DNA of 64,000 bases from Granulicella sp. (GTDB taxonomy: Bacteria > Acidobacteriota > Terriglobia > Terriglobales > Acidobacteriaceae). Position numbers and translations under genes: made by a program. Below are positions 16,760-26,631 of this stretch, one piece after another (within the stretch, counting starts at the first letter, position 1; every line of letters starts with the position of its first letter). The stretch is from the NCBI GenBank assembly GCA_025408425.1, contig JANXYX010000013.1, forward strand, positions 1 through 64,000, written 5' to 3'. The notes under the pieces are model-generated. The model was not told the origin of the DNA, did no database searches, and saw only the letters and a list, made by a program, of their open reading frames with translations.

Positions 16760-19700
16760 CTACACACCTTCGGTCAGTTTATCGGTTTCCTCTGACATCT
16801 GTGCTGTTCGGTCCAGCTTGTCCCAATTGAACGGCTTGCCGTCAATCGCCCGTTTCAGGGTCTTGAACAGAACCAACGAAAACACCTGCCGGTACGAGAA
16901 CCGCTGAATCCAGATATGCACCAGCAGCCACGCATCACCCTTACTGGCTGGGTGCTTCCGCTCCAGCGCAAATGCCAGCGCCGATGCCAGAAAATCGATC
17001 AGTAGGAAGGCAAAAAAGAACGTAATCAGCTTGTACAAGCTCGCCGTCGAAGCGCTCTCCGGGTGGAAGTGCTTGTCGATAAAGTAGTGGACGATCCCCG
17101 CCACAAACATCAGGTCGATCAGCGGCGATAGCAGAGGCAGAACTATCTGAAAAATCAGGATATTTGGCAGCGCAAATAGCCCCATCGCCCGGTGTTTCGA
17201 GATCGCTCCCCGGTGCTTGAAGATTGCCTGCAGTATTCCGAACGACCACCGGAAGCGCTGCCGCATCAATCCATCCGCATTCACCGGAGCTTCCGTAAAC
17301 GCAAGCGCCCGGTCCTCGTAGATCACGGAGTATCCCTGCTCCAGCAGGTTCATCGTCAGGTCGGCATCCTCTGCCACTGTATTCGAGTGATACCCACCAC
17401 CCGCCTTCACCGCCGACGTCCGCCACGCACCAATGGCGCCAGGAACCACCATCACCACATCGAACAAGTCCAGCGCGCGCCGTTCAAAGTTCTGGCTCGT
17501 GATGTACTCCAGCGCCTGCCACCGCGTCCACAGATTCACCCGGTTTCCAACCTTGGCGTTGCCCGCTACCGCACCAATCTTCGGATTCGCAAAGTGAGAT
17601 ACAAGGTTCGTTATCGCGTCATGCGCAATCACCCCATCCGCATCGATGCCAATGTAGATCTCCTCATCGGTCTGCTCCAGCGCATAGTTCAGAGCATCCG
17701 CCTTGCCGCCGTTCTCCTTCGTCAACACAGTAAGCCGTCCCGACGCAATCTCCGCCGGGTAAGCCTCACACGCCACGTCGTACGTCCTGTCCTTCGACCC
17801 ATCGTCGATTACGATGATTCGGATGTTCTTGTAGTTCGACATCATCACGGACCGGATCGTCCGCACAATCACTTTTTCCTCGTTGTAAGCCGGAATCAGT
17901 ACAGCCACTTTCGGAGCGTAGTCAGCCGTAGCGAAGTTCTTCCGTGTCCGCAGGCGATCGATCATCGCGCAAAGGCCGATGATAATTAGACGTGCACTCA
18001 TCAACACGTCGCCGACAAAGAACAGAGCAACCACAAAATTACTGAAGAATCCGAAGAAAAAGAACGCGATCGAGTCAACTCGCGCCTGCCAGCGTTGCCG
18101 TGAAGTCAGCGCTGGCATCACCTCGACCCGCGTCTTCCCCATCAGTTCCGATACCGGAACAATCTGGAAGCCCCGTTCCCGCAGCGCATTAATCAGTACC
18201 GGCAAAGCCGCGATTGTCGCCGATCGGTCCCCACCGCCATCGTGCAACAGAATGATCGAGCCTCGTGCCCAAGGACGCGATTCCATATCAGCAATCTGTT
18301 GAAAAACGCTATCCGTAATCTCCTTCGGTGTCTTCCGAGGATGTTCGTCCCAGTCGTTCGTATCAATCTTGTTCCCGATAATCACATAACCCATCCCCTG
18401 GATTCGGGCTACCGGCGCAGCCTGGTCATTCGTGTCAGGCTCCTGGTCGATCGAATATGGAGGACGGAAGTACAACGGCTGCACTCCCAGCTTCGAAGCA
18501 AATAGACGCTCCGTTAAATTCAGTTGCAGGTCAGCCTGCGTGGTTGAGATTTCGCTGATGTCGGGATGAGTAAACGTGTGGTTCCCAATCTCATGACCTT
18601 CGCGGTACACCCGCTCCATCACTCCGACGTTGGCCTCTGCCATCTCGCCGATCATGAAGAACGTTCCTCGCACTCCATATCGTTTCAATATGTCCAGAAT
18701 CCGCGGGGTCCACTGTGGATCCGGACCATCGTCAAAGCTCAGTGCCACCTTCTTCGGCTGATACCCGTACTGTTCCACCGTGTACGACAGCGGGTACGAA
18801 TCCATCGACTCGTCCGTGATGCTCCGATACTCGTTCGGAACCATACCGTCGTCATCCATTGTCACGGTGCGATGCCCCGGCTGCGGCTTCCGCGACACAC
18901 GCAGTATGTCGCCTTCGCCCTCGGTATCCACGTCATATCCAGGATCGACCTGCGCCAGGTCTTTCACAGGATCCGCCCTCAGCGGCGAATCCCACACCTT
19001 CCACAGCGAATCGTCCTCGGATCCCAGCCGCCAGAGCGCGTACGTCTGCAGTCCCAGTGCTCGTGCGGCCCGCATCTCATTCAGCATCGTCACGGCATCC
19101 AGAAACCACACCTGGTGACGAACATGCGCATCCTCATCGTCATACGCGAAGTGCGCATTCAGTGAGTCGCCATCCAACTCCACCTGAGAGTCCGAGTCAG
19201 CCGCTGCCTGCCACGCATCCTGGGTCGAAAGGTTATGCGAGTCCAGTACCTTCTCCGCAACCTTCTTCGTCTTCTTCCCCGGAACCGTAGGAGCGGGAAG
19301 GGAGGTCGTCCAGTCGTAGCCATAGCTCCCCAGAGAGCAGATCAGCTTCTCCTTCGGCACGGTCTTCAATATGTTCTTCAGGTTATCGATGAACCAGTCC
19401 TGCGCCGCGATCGGCCCCGGCCCGCTGTCGGTCTGGTGCTGGTCGTAGTTCATCAACAACAACCCGTCCGAGGAGTCCGCAATGCCCTTCAGGTCGAAGT
19501 CGTCATCGCCCACAGGCGTATTCACATACAACCGCAGGTTCCGCGAATGAAAGTCGTCATACAGAGCCTTGATCAGCGCCATGAAACCCGGTTGAGCGGC
19601 TCCGGGTATCTCCTCAAAATCCAGCGAGAGGCCCCGGTAGTTGGGGTTTGCCGCCAAAAATCTGTCAATTTGCTGCACGAAATTTGCTCGTGCCGTCGCA

Positions 19701-20302
19701 TTTGTAAGAAAGACCCCGATCCCCGGCTGAAATGCCCCTTTCAAAGGATCGTAGTTATTCACCAGCGGAAAAATTTCCGTGTCGACTCTGGTCGTCGCGA
19801 TCGTACGAGCGACTTTGCCCTCGCGGTCAACCTGGTGCACCCCGCCGCGGTCCACCACCGCGAACGGACGATTGTCGATGGTGTAAGACGTCAGCGTCCC
19901 ATCCGGAGTCACGACATGCAGCCACTCCGGAAACAGCAGATCGATCTGCTTGATATGCTGTTTCAGCGAAGAATAGCTCGCTGGGTCGTCTTCAACGTAG
20001 AACGCCGCCCGCAGTCCTTCGCCCGAGTTCAACGGAACATCTGATGGCTTTACGTCGGTCTTGCGGTGGGCCGAGTGATGTAGCTTTTGACTAGCCTTCA
20101 ACGTCGCGGCCGGCGGGTTCGCCAGCGAGCGGTAGTTCCGCTTCGGAGCCTGCAAAAGCAACTCCGGCAGTGGTTTCATCCGCAGCAGCCCCACCAGAAA
20201 CACGCCACCCAGCAGCAGGCCCAGTAATGCAGCTACGTCGAATATGCGTCGCAGACGCTTCCAGCGCTTCCGTTGCGGATCGAAAAAGACTTGATTGTTC
20301 AT
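16760..20302 (-). CDS. GH18-like / NodB deacetylase / GT2 synthase fusion for an exported amino-polysaccharide
   Basis: 1180 aa. A membrane anchor sits at ~20-42. Residues ~90-440 are GH18-like: AAFYVEDDPASYSSLK, GLSLDFEEIPG near 225 as the catalytic strand with Asp/Glu, and WRLGSEDDSLW near the end. Residues ~510-720 are a polysaccharide deacetylase with ALSFDDGPDPQWTP, HEIGNHTFTHPD and RPPYSID motifs. After a membrane segment, residues ~795-1060 are a family-2 glycosyltransferase: LIPAYNEEK, VIDDGSKD, GIDADGV, AEDADLTM and QRFRW. C-terminal membrane helices follow. This equals PgaB- plus PgaC-type activities on one chain, suggesting synthesis, export and trimming of a GlcNAc-type polymer. 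Polymer identity is inference. Confidence 0.9.
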   Translation of the reverse strand: MNNQVFFDPQRKRWKRLRRIFDVAALLGLLLGGVFLVGLLRMKPLPELLLQAPKRNYRSLANPPAATLKASQKLHHSAHRKTDVKPSDVPLNSGEGLRAAFYVEDDPASYSSLKQHIKQIDLLFPEWLHVVTPDGTLTSYTIDNRPFAVVDRGGVHQVDREGKVARTIATTRVDTEIFPLVNNYDPLKGAFQPGIGVFLTNATARANFVQQIDRFLAANPNYRGLSLDFEEIPGAAQPGFMALIKALYDDFHSRNLRLYVNTPVGDDDFDLKGIADSSDGLLLMNYDQHQTDSGPGPIAAQDWFIDNLKNILKTVPKEKLICSLGSYGYDWTTSLPAPTVPGKKTKKVAEKVLDSHNLSTQDAWQAAADSDSQVELDGDSLNAHFAYDDEDAHVRHQVWFLDAVTMLNEMRAARALGLQTYALWRLGSEDDSLWKVWDSPLRADPVKDLAQVDPGYDVDTEGEGDILRVSRKPQPGHRTVTMDDDGMVPNEYRSITDESMDSYPLSYTVEQYGYQPKKVALSFDDGPDPQWTPRILDILKRYGVRGTFFMIGEMAEANVGVMERVYREGHEIGNHTFTHPDISEISTTQADLQLNLTERLFASKLGVQPLYFRPPYSIDQEPDTNDQAAPVARIQGMGYVIIGNKIDTNDWDEHPRKTPKEITDSVFQQIADMESRPWARGSIILLHDGGGDRSATIAALPVLINALRERGFQIVPVSELMGKTRVEVMPALTSRQRWQARVDSIAFFFFGFFSNFVVALFFVGDVLMSARLIIIGLCAMIDRLRTRKNFATADYAPKVAVLIPAYNEEKVIVRTIRSVMMSNYKNIRIIVIDDGSKDRTYDVACEAYPAEIASGRLTVLTKENGGKADALNYALEQTDEEIYIGIDADGVIAHDAITNLVSHFANPKIGAVAGNAKVGNRVNLWTRWQALEYITSQNFERRALDLFDVVMVVPGAIGAWRTSAVKAGGGYHSNTVAEDADLTMNLLEQGYSVIYEDRALAFTEAPVNADGLMRQRFRWSFGILQAIFKHRGAISKHRAMGLFALPNILIFQIVLPLLSPLIDLMFVAGIVHYFIDKHFHPESASTASLYKLITFFFAFLLIDFLASALAFALERKHPASKGDAWLLVHIWIQRFSYRQVFSLVLFKTLKRAIDGKPFNWDKLDRTAQMSEETDKLTEGV

Positions 20303-20402
20303 GTGGTGATACAGCCCGCTCCGCGCATCTCGTAGTCCTCAGCTTATGCAGTCCACTAGCCAGAGTCAACGAACCCTCTGCTTCCAAATGCATCCCACGC
20401 AG

Positions 20403-20408
20403 TATGAT
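20403..20408 (+). promoter_or_regulatory. TATGAT hexamer 8 nt before the start (possible leaderless -10)
   Basis: TATGAT ends 8 nt before the ATG at 20417 and no Shine-Dalgarno sequence is present. This spacing would place the transcript start at or next to the start codon. No clear -35 element is visible. Confidence 0.4.
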
Positions 20409-20416
20409 GCACCTAC

Positions 20417-21853
20417 ATGAAAAGGAGACTAATTCCATTGTGGCTGGCTACGGCCGCCGCCCTGCTCCTTGGCCTCACTCTCCGGCTCTGGTTCATCGCG
20501 CATAACGCCAGCATCACCGGTGACACCCTCCTCTACGGAGATATCGCAAAGAACTGGCTCGAACATGGCATCTACGGATTCACCCAGGCCGCTGCTCCGC
20601 CCGCCCCAACTCTCATTCGGCTGCCCGGATACCCTCTCTTTCTCGCCATCTGCTTCCGCCTCTTCGGCTCCGAGCACTACACCGCCGTCATGCTCTTTCA
20701 GAGCGTCATAGATCTGTTCACCTGCCTTGTCCTCAGCAGACTTGCCGGTCGGCTCTTCGGCCCCCGCGCCGCTCTCGCCACCCTCTGGCTTGCAGCCCTC
20801 TGCCCCTTTACCGCAAACTACGTTGCCGCCCCACTCACGGAGTGCCTGAGCCTCGCCTGCATCACCCTCGCGTTCTATAGCCTCGAACGCTGGCGAACCA
20901 CCCTCCCTCTGGCGGACATCGCCACAAACCCCCTCGCCGCACGCCTCAACCGGTGGCTATTACTCCTCGCCGCCTCTCTCGCCTACGCCATTCTTCTGCG
21001 GCCAGAGCAAGGCCTCCTCGCCGCGGCCATCCTCCCCGCAATGCTCTGGATCGCCCGATCCCTAGGCACCAGTCGGCAACCGAAGCTCCAGGCGCTTGTC
21101 CCAGTGCTTCTCACAGCCGTCTGTACCCTGCTTCCCCTCGTTCCGTGGACCGCCCGCAACTGGCGCACCTTTCACGTCATCCAGCCACTCGCCCCCCGTT
21201 ACGCCACTGATCCCGGAGAGTTCGTCCCCCTCGGCTTTCAGCGTTGGTACCGAACATGGGCCATTGAGTTCGCCTCCACCGAGGACATCTACTGGAACTA
21301 CGACGGTGCCAGCGTCCAAATCAGCGACCTGCCCACCCGCGCCTTCGACACCCAGGACCAGTACACCCGTACCGAAGCCATCCTCGCCGAGTACAACAAA
21401 ACCAACCTCGCCACCCGAGCCGTCGACGCCCGCTTCGCCCAGTTAGCAGAAGAACGCATCAACGCCGATCCGATCCGCTACTACCTCGCACTCCCGGTAG
21501 CCCGGCTGCTTAACATGGCCTTCCGACCCCGCACCGAGATCCTGCCCATCTCGCTCGAATGGTGGAGGTGGAGCGAGGACCACGTCAAGACAGCCTTCGC
21601 CACCGCCTACGCCGCTCTCAATCTCGTCTACTTTGCACTTGGGGGAATTGGCTTCTGGCTCTGGCATCGCCGCATCCGCAACGAATCCAACTGGGGTGGA
21701 AACCCCGCACTGGCATGGGCCATGGCCGCTTCCATCGGCCTGCGTTGCGCCCTTCTACTCACGCTGGATAACTCCGAACCCCGCTATACCCTGGAGTTCT
21801 TCCCCATCCTGCTCGTCTGGGCCGGCGCTACCTTCCAGCCCCGAATCCCTTAG
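20417..21853 (+). CDS. GT39/ArnT-like membrane glycosyltransferase
   Basis: 478 aa with about ten hydrophobic helices. The first (PLWLATAAALLLGLTLRLWF) is followed by an extracytoplasmic loop SITGDTLLYGDIAKN, whose Asp residues correspond to the catalytic acidic site of PMT/ArnT-type GT-C enzymes. A C-terminal region (residues ~250-350) is soluble, as in this group. Such proteins move sugars from polyprenyl-phosphate donors to lipids or proteins outside the membrane. It is divergent from the polysaccharide fusion gene, so they may share a surface-glycan role; this is inference. The substrate is unknown. Confidence 0.75.
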   Translation: MKRRLIPLWLATAAALLLGLTLRLWFIAHNASITGDTLLYGDIAKNWLEHGIYGFTQAAAPPAPTLIRLPGYPLFLAICFRLFGSEHYTAVMLFQSVIDLFTCLVLSRLAGRLFGPRAALATLWLAALCPFTANYVAAPLTECLSLACITLAFYSLERWRTTLPLADIATNPLAARLNRWLLLLAASLAYAILLRPEQGLLAAAILPAMLWIARSLGTSRQPKLQALVPVLLTAVCTLLPLVPWTARNWRTFHVIQPLAPRYATDPGEFVPLGFQRWYRTWAIEFASTEDIYWNYDGASVQISDLPTRAFDTQDQYTRTEAILAEYNKTNLATRAVDARFAQLAEERINADPIRYYLALPVARLLNMAFRPRTEILPISLEWWRWSEDHVKTAFATAYAALNLVYFALGGIGFWLWHRRIRNESNWGGNPALAWAMAASIGLRCALLLTLDNSEPRYTLEFFPILLVWAGATFQPRIP

Positions 21854-21864
21854 CCAGCCGCCAC

Positions 21865-22569
21865 CTAGCGCGTGGTGTTCTTGTCCGTCTTGATCTCGTA
21901 AGCCTTCACGTTCACCGGCTTGTTATAGCGAATCCGTGTATACGTGGCCGTCTTCTCGTCTGCCGACGGCGTAAACGACTGCTGCTTCAAAGACACATCC
22001 CGCACCGGATCCACCCAGATCACAATGTGAGTGAAGCTGTTCCGCACCGACGGATCCTTCGAAACCAGGTCGAGCTTCACCGTGTTCACCATCCGCTCCC
22101 CGTCGTTCATCGGCTCTGTCCCCAGATACGTGATCGTCCAGGACTTCGCCAATTCGCTTCCACTCGCCCCAAACCCCAGCGCTAGAAACCCTTCTACCTG
22201 CGCCTTCTTATCTCCCGCCTTCATCTCCGTCAGGTGGTTTGATCCCGGTTCAAACATCCGAAAATTTCCGTTCTTGTACTCCAGAATCTTCGCGTTCGGA
22301 ACAGCGATCTTCGCACCCATCTGTGTGGTCGATCCCGACTTCAAAAAGTAAATCGACCCGTTCTGCGTCGTCGTCTGTTTCACCACCCGCTCATAGAGGT
22401 CCCAGCGAAAATCCGCCTCCGCCGACTTGAACGACTTGCTTGCCTCATCCATCTGCCGCAGCGCTGCATCCAGTTGGCCCGGCTTGGCTTGTGCCAGTCC
22501 CGCCGTCGTCATCGACCCCAATACAGCCGCACAAAAAATCCCCGCAGCAACCCTGCCAAAAATCTTCAT
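21865..22569 (-). CDS. LolA-like periplasmic lipoprotein-carrier family protein
   Basis: Starting at the ATG at 22569 (AGCAGGGA upstream) gives a clean signal peptide, MKIFGRVAAGIFCAAVLGSM with cleavage near GLAQA; the frame extends to 22656 but would bury it. The mature part (~210 aa) has the open beta-barrel pattern of LolA/LolB: KSFKSAEADFRWDLYE, GSIYFLKSG, ILEYKNGNFRMFEPG, and late strands IVIWVDPVRDVSLKQQSFTP. It would bind lipids or lipoproteins in the periplasm. It is the last gene of a probable serS operon. It is convergent with the GT39 gene with 11 bp between, so no separate terminator is visible. Confidence 0.7.
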   Translation of the reverse strand: MKIFGRVAAGIFCAAVLGSMTTAGLAQAKPGQLDAALRQMDEASKSFKSAEADFRWDLYERVVKQTTTQNGSIYFLKSGSTTQMGAKIAVPNAKILEYKNGNFRMFEPGSNHLTEMKAGDKKAQVEGFLALGFGASGSELAKSWTITYLGTEPMNDGERMVNTVKLDLVSKDPSVRNSFTHIVIWVDPVRDVSLKQQSFTPSADEKTATYTRIRYNKPVNVKAYEIKTDKNTTR

Positions 22570-22640
22570 CAAATCCCTGCTCCCAATCCTGCTCGGTACG
22601 TTGGACTCCGTCGAGCTGTCTTCCGCTAAATTCTTACGTA

Positions 22641-23048
22641 CTACCGCAGCACCCACGCATCGTACGCAATCACCTTGCCCTGAGCGTCCGTCACCGGTTC
22701 GTACCGCTCCAGTTTCACCTCACCCGAGATCGGCTCCACCGCCCGCAATATCGCCGCGCGCAGCTCAGCATCCGTCCTTGCCCCACCCATCTCGTCAGAT
22801 CGAATCTGGTACATGAAACGGCTATACGACCCCACCGTCCCAGCTTCCTTCACCAGCACCTCGCTGGCATGCAGCGCCACCGTCTCTACCGGCCGGTCCT
22901 TATAGTCGATCAGCCGCGGCGATAGAAACATGAAGATCAGAATCAGCGTCACCATCACGTCGTAGTGCAGGCTCCCCCGCTCATACGTCCAGAAGAAGTA
23001 GCTCCGTATCAGTTGCCCAATTGACTTCCTATCTGTCTCGCTCGCCAT
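22641..23048 (-). CDS. Single-pass membrane protein of unknown function
   Basis: 135 aa. The N-terminal ~30 residues are cytosolic, then one membrane helix (YDVMVTLILIFMFLSPRLI), then a ~90-aa soluble domain with an alternating beta pattern (SGEVKLERYEPV, KVIAYDAWVL). No family recognised. Its ATG is 2 nt after the serS stop, and AGAGG sits inside the serS end, so translation is coupled to serS. The next gene, LolA-like, follows after 71 bp. A role in envelope assembly alongside that gene is possible but not shown. Confidence 0.7.
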   Translation of the reverse strand: MASETDRKSIGQLIRSYFFWTYERGSLHYDVMVTLILIFMFLSPRLIDYKDRPVETVALHASEVLVKEAGTVGSYSRFMYQIRSDEMGGARTDAELRAAILRAVEPISGEVKLERYEPVTDAQGKVIAYDAWVLR

Positions 23049-23050
23049 CG

Positions 23051-24385
23051 CTAGCCTCTACCCATCTGCTTCTGTTTGCCGATCACCGTATCGCAGTTCA
23101 TATAAGGCACCAGCACCTCAGGAATCTCAACTGTCCCGTCAATCCGCTGATAGTTCTCCAGAATCGCGAGATAAGTCCGCCCCACTGCCAGCCCGCTGCC
23201 ATTCAGCGTATGCAGGTACTCACTCTTCTTAGCGCCAGCTGGCCTGTAACGAATATTCGCCCGTCGCGCCTGGAATGCCTCAAAGTTCGAGCACGATGAT
23301 ATCTCCCGATACAGCCCCTGTCCTGGCAGCCACACTTCCAGGTCATACGTCTTCGAAGAAGAGAAACCCATATCCCCCGTACACAGCAGCATCCGCCGGT
23401 AAGGCAGACCCAGCAACTCCAGAATCTTCTCCGCATCCCGCGTCAGCTTCTCATGCTCAGCACCAGACTCCTCCGGCTTCACAAACTTTACCAGCTCCAC
23501 CTTCTGGAACTGATGCTGCCGAATCATCCCCCGCACATCCTTGCCATAGCTCCCCGCCTCGCTCCGATAACAAGGCGTATACGCACAGAATGAAATCGGC
23601 AGCTGCGCCTCATCCAGCGTCTCATCGCGAAACAGGTTCGTCACCGGAACCTCAGCCGTAGGAATCAGCCAGTGGTCCCCATCCTGCAGCACTCCCGGTG
23701 TATAGCTGCCCTTGTCATCGCAATGGAACAGGTCTTCTGCAAACTTCGGCAACTGCCCCGTCCCAAACAGCGACTTCGAGTTCACCATATTCGGCGGCAT
23801 CACCTCGGTGTACCCATGCTGCCCGGTGTGCACATCCAGCATGAAGTTCGCCAGCGCTCGCTCCAGCCGTGCACCCTGCCCGTAATGCACCACAAACCGC
23901 GACCCCGAGATCTTCGCCGCGCGCTCAAAGTCCAGAATTCCCAACGCCTCGCCAATCTCCCAGTGCGGCTTGGCAGGGAAGTCGAACGTAGTCCGCTCCC
24001 CCCACGTCTTCACTTCGACGTTGTCCTGTTCACTCTTGCCCAACGGAACATCGTCCTGCGGCAGATTTGGCAGCGTCTGCATCATCTCCCGTAGCCGTTC
24101 ATCCGCCGTTGCAGCAGTAGCCTCCAGAGATTCGAGCGTCGTCTTCAAACCACGCGTCTCTTCCGTCTGCGCTGCCGCATCCTCACCCGCACGTCGTAGC
24201 TTCGCAATCTCTTCCGTCAGCTTGTTCCGCTGCGCCTTCAGCGTCTCTAACTGTGTAATCGCCTCGCGCCGTTCCCGGTCGATCACTGCAAAATCACCCA
24301 GCACCACAGCAGGATCCATGCCCCGCGAACGCAGCTTATCCTCAACCAAAGGCAGATTCGCCCGAACAAATCCAAGATCAATCAT
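23051..24385 (-). CDS. serS: Seryl-tRNA synthetase
   Basis: 444 aa, within the normal range for the bacterial enzyme. The N-terminal ~100 residues form the tRNA-binding coiled coil ([32 protein letters not shown]). The class II core follows with motif 2 ([20 protein letters not shown] and [10 protein letters not shown]) and motif 3 ([19 protein letters not shown]). The serine-site [13 protein letters not shown] is intact. It charges tRNA-Ser with serine. No Shine-Dalgarno sequence precedes the ATG, but TAGAAT stands 8 nt upstream. It leads an operon with the next two genes. Confidence 0.97.
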   Translation of the reverse strand: MIDLGFVRANLPLVEDKLRSRGMDPAVVLGDFAVIDRERREAITQLETLKAQRNKLTEEIAKLRRAGEDAAAQTEETRGLKTTLESLEATAATADERLREMMQTLPNLPQDDVPLGKSEQDNVEVKTWGERTTFDFPAKPHWEIGEALGILDFERAAKISGSRFVVHYGQGARLERALANFMLDVHTGQHGYTEVMPPNMVNSKSLFGTGQLPKFAEDLFHCDDKGSYTPGVLQDGDHWLIPTAEVPVTNLFRDETLDEAQLPISFCAYTPCYRSEAGSYGKDVRGMIRQHQFQKVELVKFVKPEESGAEHEKLTRDAEKILELLGLPYRRMLLCTGDMGFSSSKTYDLEVWLPGQGLYREISSCSNFEAFQARRANIRYRPAGAKKSEYLHTLNGSGLAVGRTYLAILENYQRIDGTVEIPEVLVPYMNCDTVIGKQKQMGRG

Positions 24386-24393
24386 TACTTCAC

Positions 24394-24399
24394 ATTCTA
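24394..24399 (-). promoter_or_regulatory. TAGAAT 8 nt before serS (possible leaderless -10)
   Basis: On the minus strand TAGAAT is followed by GTGAAGTA and then the serS ATG. No ribosome-binding site lies between. This fits a promoter whose transcript begins at the start codon. Confidence 0.45.
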
Positions 24400-24891
24400 G
24401 CGTCTAACCCACCCAACCTCGACCATTGTTTGTCACCCACAAGCAATACCCAACAGTCTTATCGTGAGGACTGCAGTCAATGACCTGAACCATGGGGCCT
24501 GAAGCTCCACGGTCCTCCATGAAATCGCTGCCTTGAAACTTTCTTTCTCCATTTTCCTCAGCAAAAACACATGTCAAGCCCCAAAACCACCTAAACCCAT
24601 CAAAACAAACCGAATAGAGACTGCCGACTAGTTCCCTCCCGTCCTGTAAAATAGAACTAGAAGCAGAGATAAAGTAGGCCCGGCTATCCAGTCGGGCCTA
24701 ACTCGTTTGCAATCTAATATTTACCAATAAGCCCAATGGATTCTATGTCTTAGCGAACGCAATTTTGCCAAGCTGTTGAATCCAGAGATTTTAGCCACAA
24801 GTACCCCCGGGGGGACCCCTCATAATGGAGCAGAATGTGCGTCTAACCGGCTCTCATCAACTTAAGCAACGCCACAGCAACAATTACCGTT
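24400..24891. other. Long intergenic region between divergent serS and phosphatase genes
   Basis: About 490 bp with no supported gene. It holds a perfect stem-loop at 24675-24700 and a near-palindrome GTACCCCCGGGGGGAC at 24801-24816. AT content is higher at 24540-24760 than in neighbouring genes. A small RNA or a repeat-family element are possible contents, neither shown. Confidence 0.4.
24675..24700. repeat. Perfect 8-bp stem-loop
   Basis: TAGGCCCG (24675-24682) pairs with CGGGCCTA (24693-24700) around a 10-nt loop. It is too far from either flanking gene start to be an operator for certain, and no gene ends here, so it could belong to an unannotated short transcript. Confidence 0.5.
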
Positions 24892-24897
24892 TACCCT
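24892..24897 (+). promoter_or_regulatory. TACCCT 6 nt before the phosphatase start
   Basis: TACCCT ends 6 nt before the ATG at 24904, with no Shine-Dalgarno sequence. It matches the TANNNT pattern seen before other genes in the window. Confidence 0.3.
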
Positions 24898-24903
24898 AAG
24901 CCC

Positions 24904-26622
24904 ATGCGAAAGAGCGTCTTTGCCCTCCTGTGCTTCCTGCTGTTGCTGCCTGTCACCCCGGTCGCCCACGCCGACGCATACAACGCGAAGCCCAAACTTG
25001 TCGTCATCCTGGTCATCGACCAGTTCCGCGGAGACTACCTCGATCGCTACCGCGACGCTCTCACCACTCCCAACGGCTTCAATCTCTTCCTCAAAAAAGG
25101 TGCCTACTTCAACTCCTGCTACTACGACTATGCCAACACCAAAACCGCTCCGGGCCACGCCACCATCGGCACCGGCGCCTACACCAACGGACACGGCATA
25201 GGCTCCAATGAGTGGTGGGACCTAAGCCGCAACACCGATCATGTCATCAGTGCCGTCGAGGACGAGCGCTACCGACTCGTCGGCACCTTCGACGACCTAT
25301 CCGCTCTCCAGCCACCCCCCGCACCCAGGCCAACCGATCCCCGTATCGGTTCCTCTCCCCGCAACCTCCTCGCAACGACCCTTGGAGATGAAGTCCGTCT
25401 CGCCACCCAGGGCAAAGCCAGGCTCTACGGTGTCTCCCTCAAAGACCGCGCCGCGATCCTTCCCTCAGGCCAGACCGCCAACGGAGCATTCTGGATCGAT
25501 AACGCCACCGGCCGATTCGTCACCTCCACCTACTACATGCCACAACTCCCTGACTGGGCCACCCGGTTCAACAAGGGTCCTCGCATCGCCCAGGCCGTCA
25601 AGGAAGCCGGCCTCGAAGAGACCACCCAGTTCTACGCCCTCGTCGGTCGTACCCCCGCCGCCAACAGCTACGAACTCGACTTCACCCGCGCTCTCATCGA
25701 TAACGAAAAACTTGGCCAGAACGACGTCGCCGACGTCCTCACCGTCTCCCTCTCCGCAAACGACATCCTCGGCCATCAGTTGGGCCCAGACTCCGACAAT
25801 GAGCGTGAGATGGTCATCGGCCTCGACCACGATCTCGACAGCTTCTTCACCTACCTCGACCATAAGATCGGTCTGGCCAACGTCATGGTCGCCTTCACCG
25901 CCGACCACGGCATCGCCCCTATCCCATCCCACTCCGCCAGACTTGGCATCGCCTCCGCCCGCCTCGACCTCGATGACTTCACCAGCGCCATCAACAAAAC
26001 ACTCAACGACCGCTTTAGCCCTGGCAAGAACGTAAAGTTCTTCCTCCCCACTCAGGAACTGCCAAACATCGCACTCGATCCCCGTGCCTTTGCCGAGCTC
26101 AAAGTATCCGAGCAGGACGCCGAGCAGGCCGTCGTCGATGCAGTTCCGGCCGCCATCGAGAAGCTCGGCACCCCTCCTTCACCCCCACTCAAGCTCACCA
26201 CCATTGAAGCCAACCTCAAGTACAACGAGAGCCGTGTAGACGCTGATCCGGCCATCGCCTTCCTGCGCTCCCGCCTCGATCTAGCCGCCGGTAAGATCCC
26301 CAACACTGAGTTCGGCCGCCGCATCGCCAATAGCTACACCGATCACGGCGGTTGGTACGTCATGGTCATCCCCACTGCCTACCAGATGGAGTCTCTCGCC
26401 AACATCCAGACCACCCACTTCTCTCCCTGGAGCTATGACCGCCACGTCCCCCTCGGTTTCTTCGGGAAAGACTTTTTCCCCGGCTACTATCGCCAGCAGG
26501 TCGCGCCAGTCGATATCGCCGCGACCTTCGCCTCCATCCTCGGCGTCAACGCACCCTCCGCCAGCGTAGGCCACGTACTCACTCAAGTGCTCCGTCCAGT
26601 TACCGAGACGACACCAAAATAA
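24904..26622 (+). CDS. Exported alkaline phosphatase-superfamily enzyme (PafA-like)
   Basis: 572 aa with a signal peptide (FALLCFLLLLPVTPVAHADA). The alkaline-phosphatase-fold motifs are in order: VIDQFRGDYLDRY with Asp39 as a zinc ligand, NTKTAPGHATIGTG with the Thr nucleophile (Thr79 or Thr81), GSNEWWD with an Asn in the substrate pocket, SANDILGHQLGPDS and FTADHGIAPIP with Asp/His metal ligands. Length and motif order match the PafA group of periplasmic phosphomonoesterases rather than classical PhoA. It would release phosphate from organic phosphates outside the cytoplasm. It precedes pyrD by only 22 bp, so the two could be co-transcribed despite unrelated roles. Confidence 0.85.
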   Translation: MRKSVFALLCFLLLLPVTPVAHADAYNAKPKLVVILVIDQFRGDYLDRYRDALTTPNGFNLFLKKGAYFNSCYYDYANTKTAPGHATIGTGAYTNGHGIGSNEWWDLSRNTDHVISAVEDERYRLVGTFDDLSALQPPPAPRPTDPRIGSSPRNLLATTLGDEVRLATQGKARLYGVSLKDRAAILPSGQTANGAFWIDNATGRFVTSTYYMPQLPDWATRFNKGPRIAQAVKEAGLEETTQFYALVGRTPAANSYELDFTRALIDNEKLGQNDVADVLTVSLSANDILGHQLGPDSDNEREMVIGLDHDLDSFFTYLDHKIGLANVMVAFTADHGIAPIPSHSARLGIASARLDLDDFTSAINKTLNDRFSPGKNVKFFLPTQELPNIALDPRAFAELKVSEQDAEQAVVDAVPAAIEKLGTPPSPPLKLTTIEANLKYNESRVDADPAIAFLRSRLDLAAGKIPNTEFGRRIANSYTDHGGWYVMVIPTAYQMESLANIQTTHFSPWSYDRHVPLGFFGKDFFPGYYRQQVAPVDIAATFASILGVNAPSASVGHVLTQVLRPVTETTPK

Positions 26623-26631
26623 ATCAGCCGC

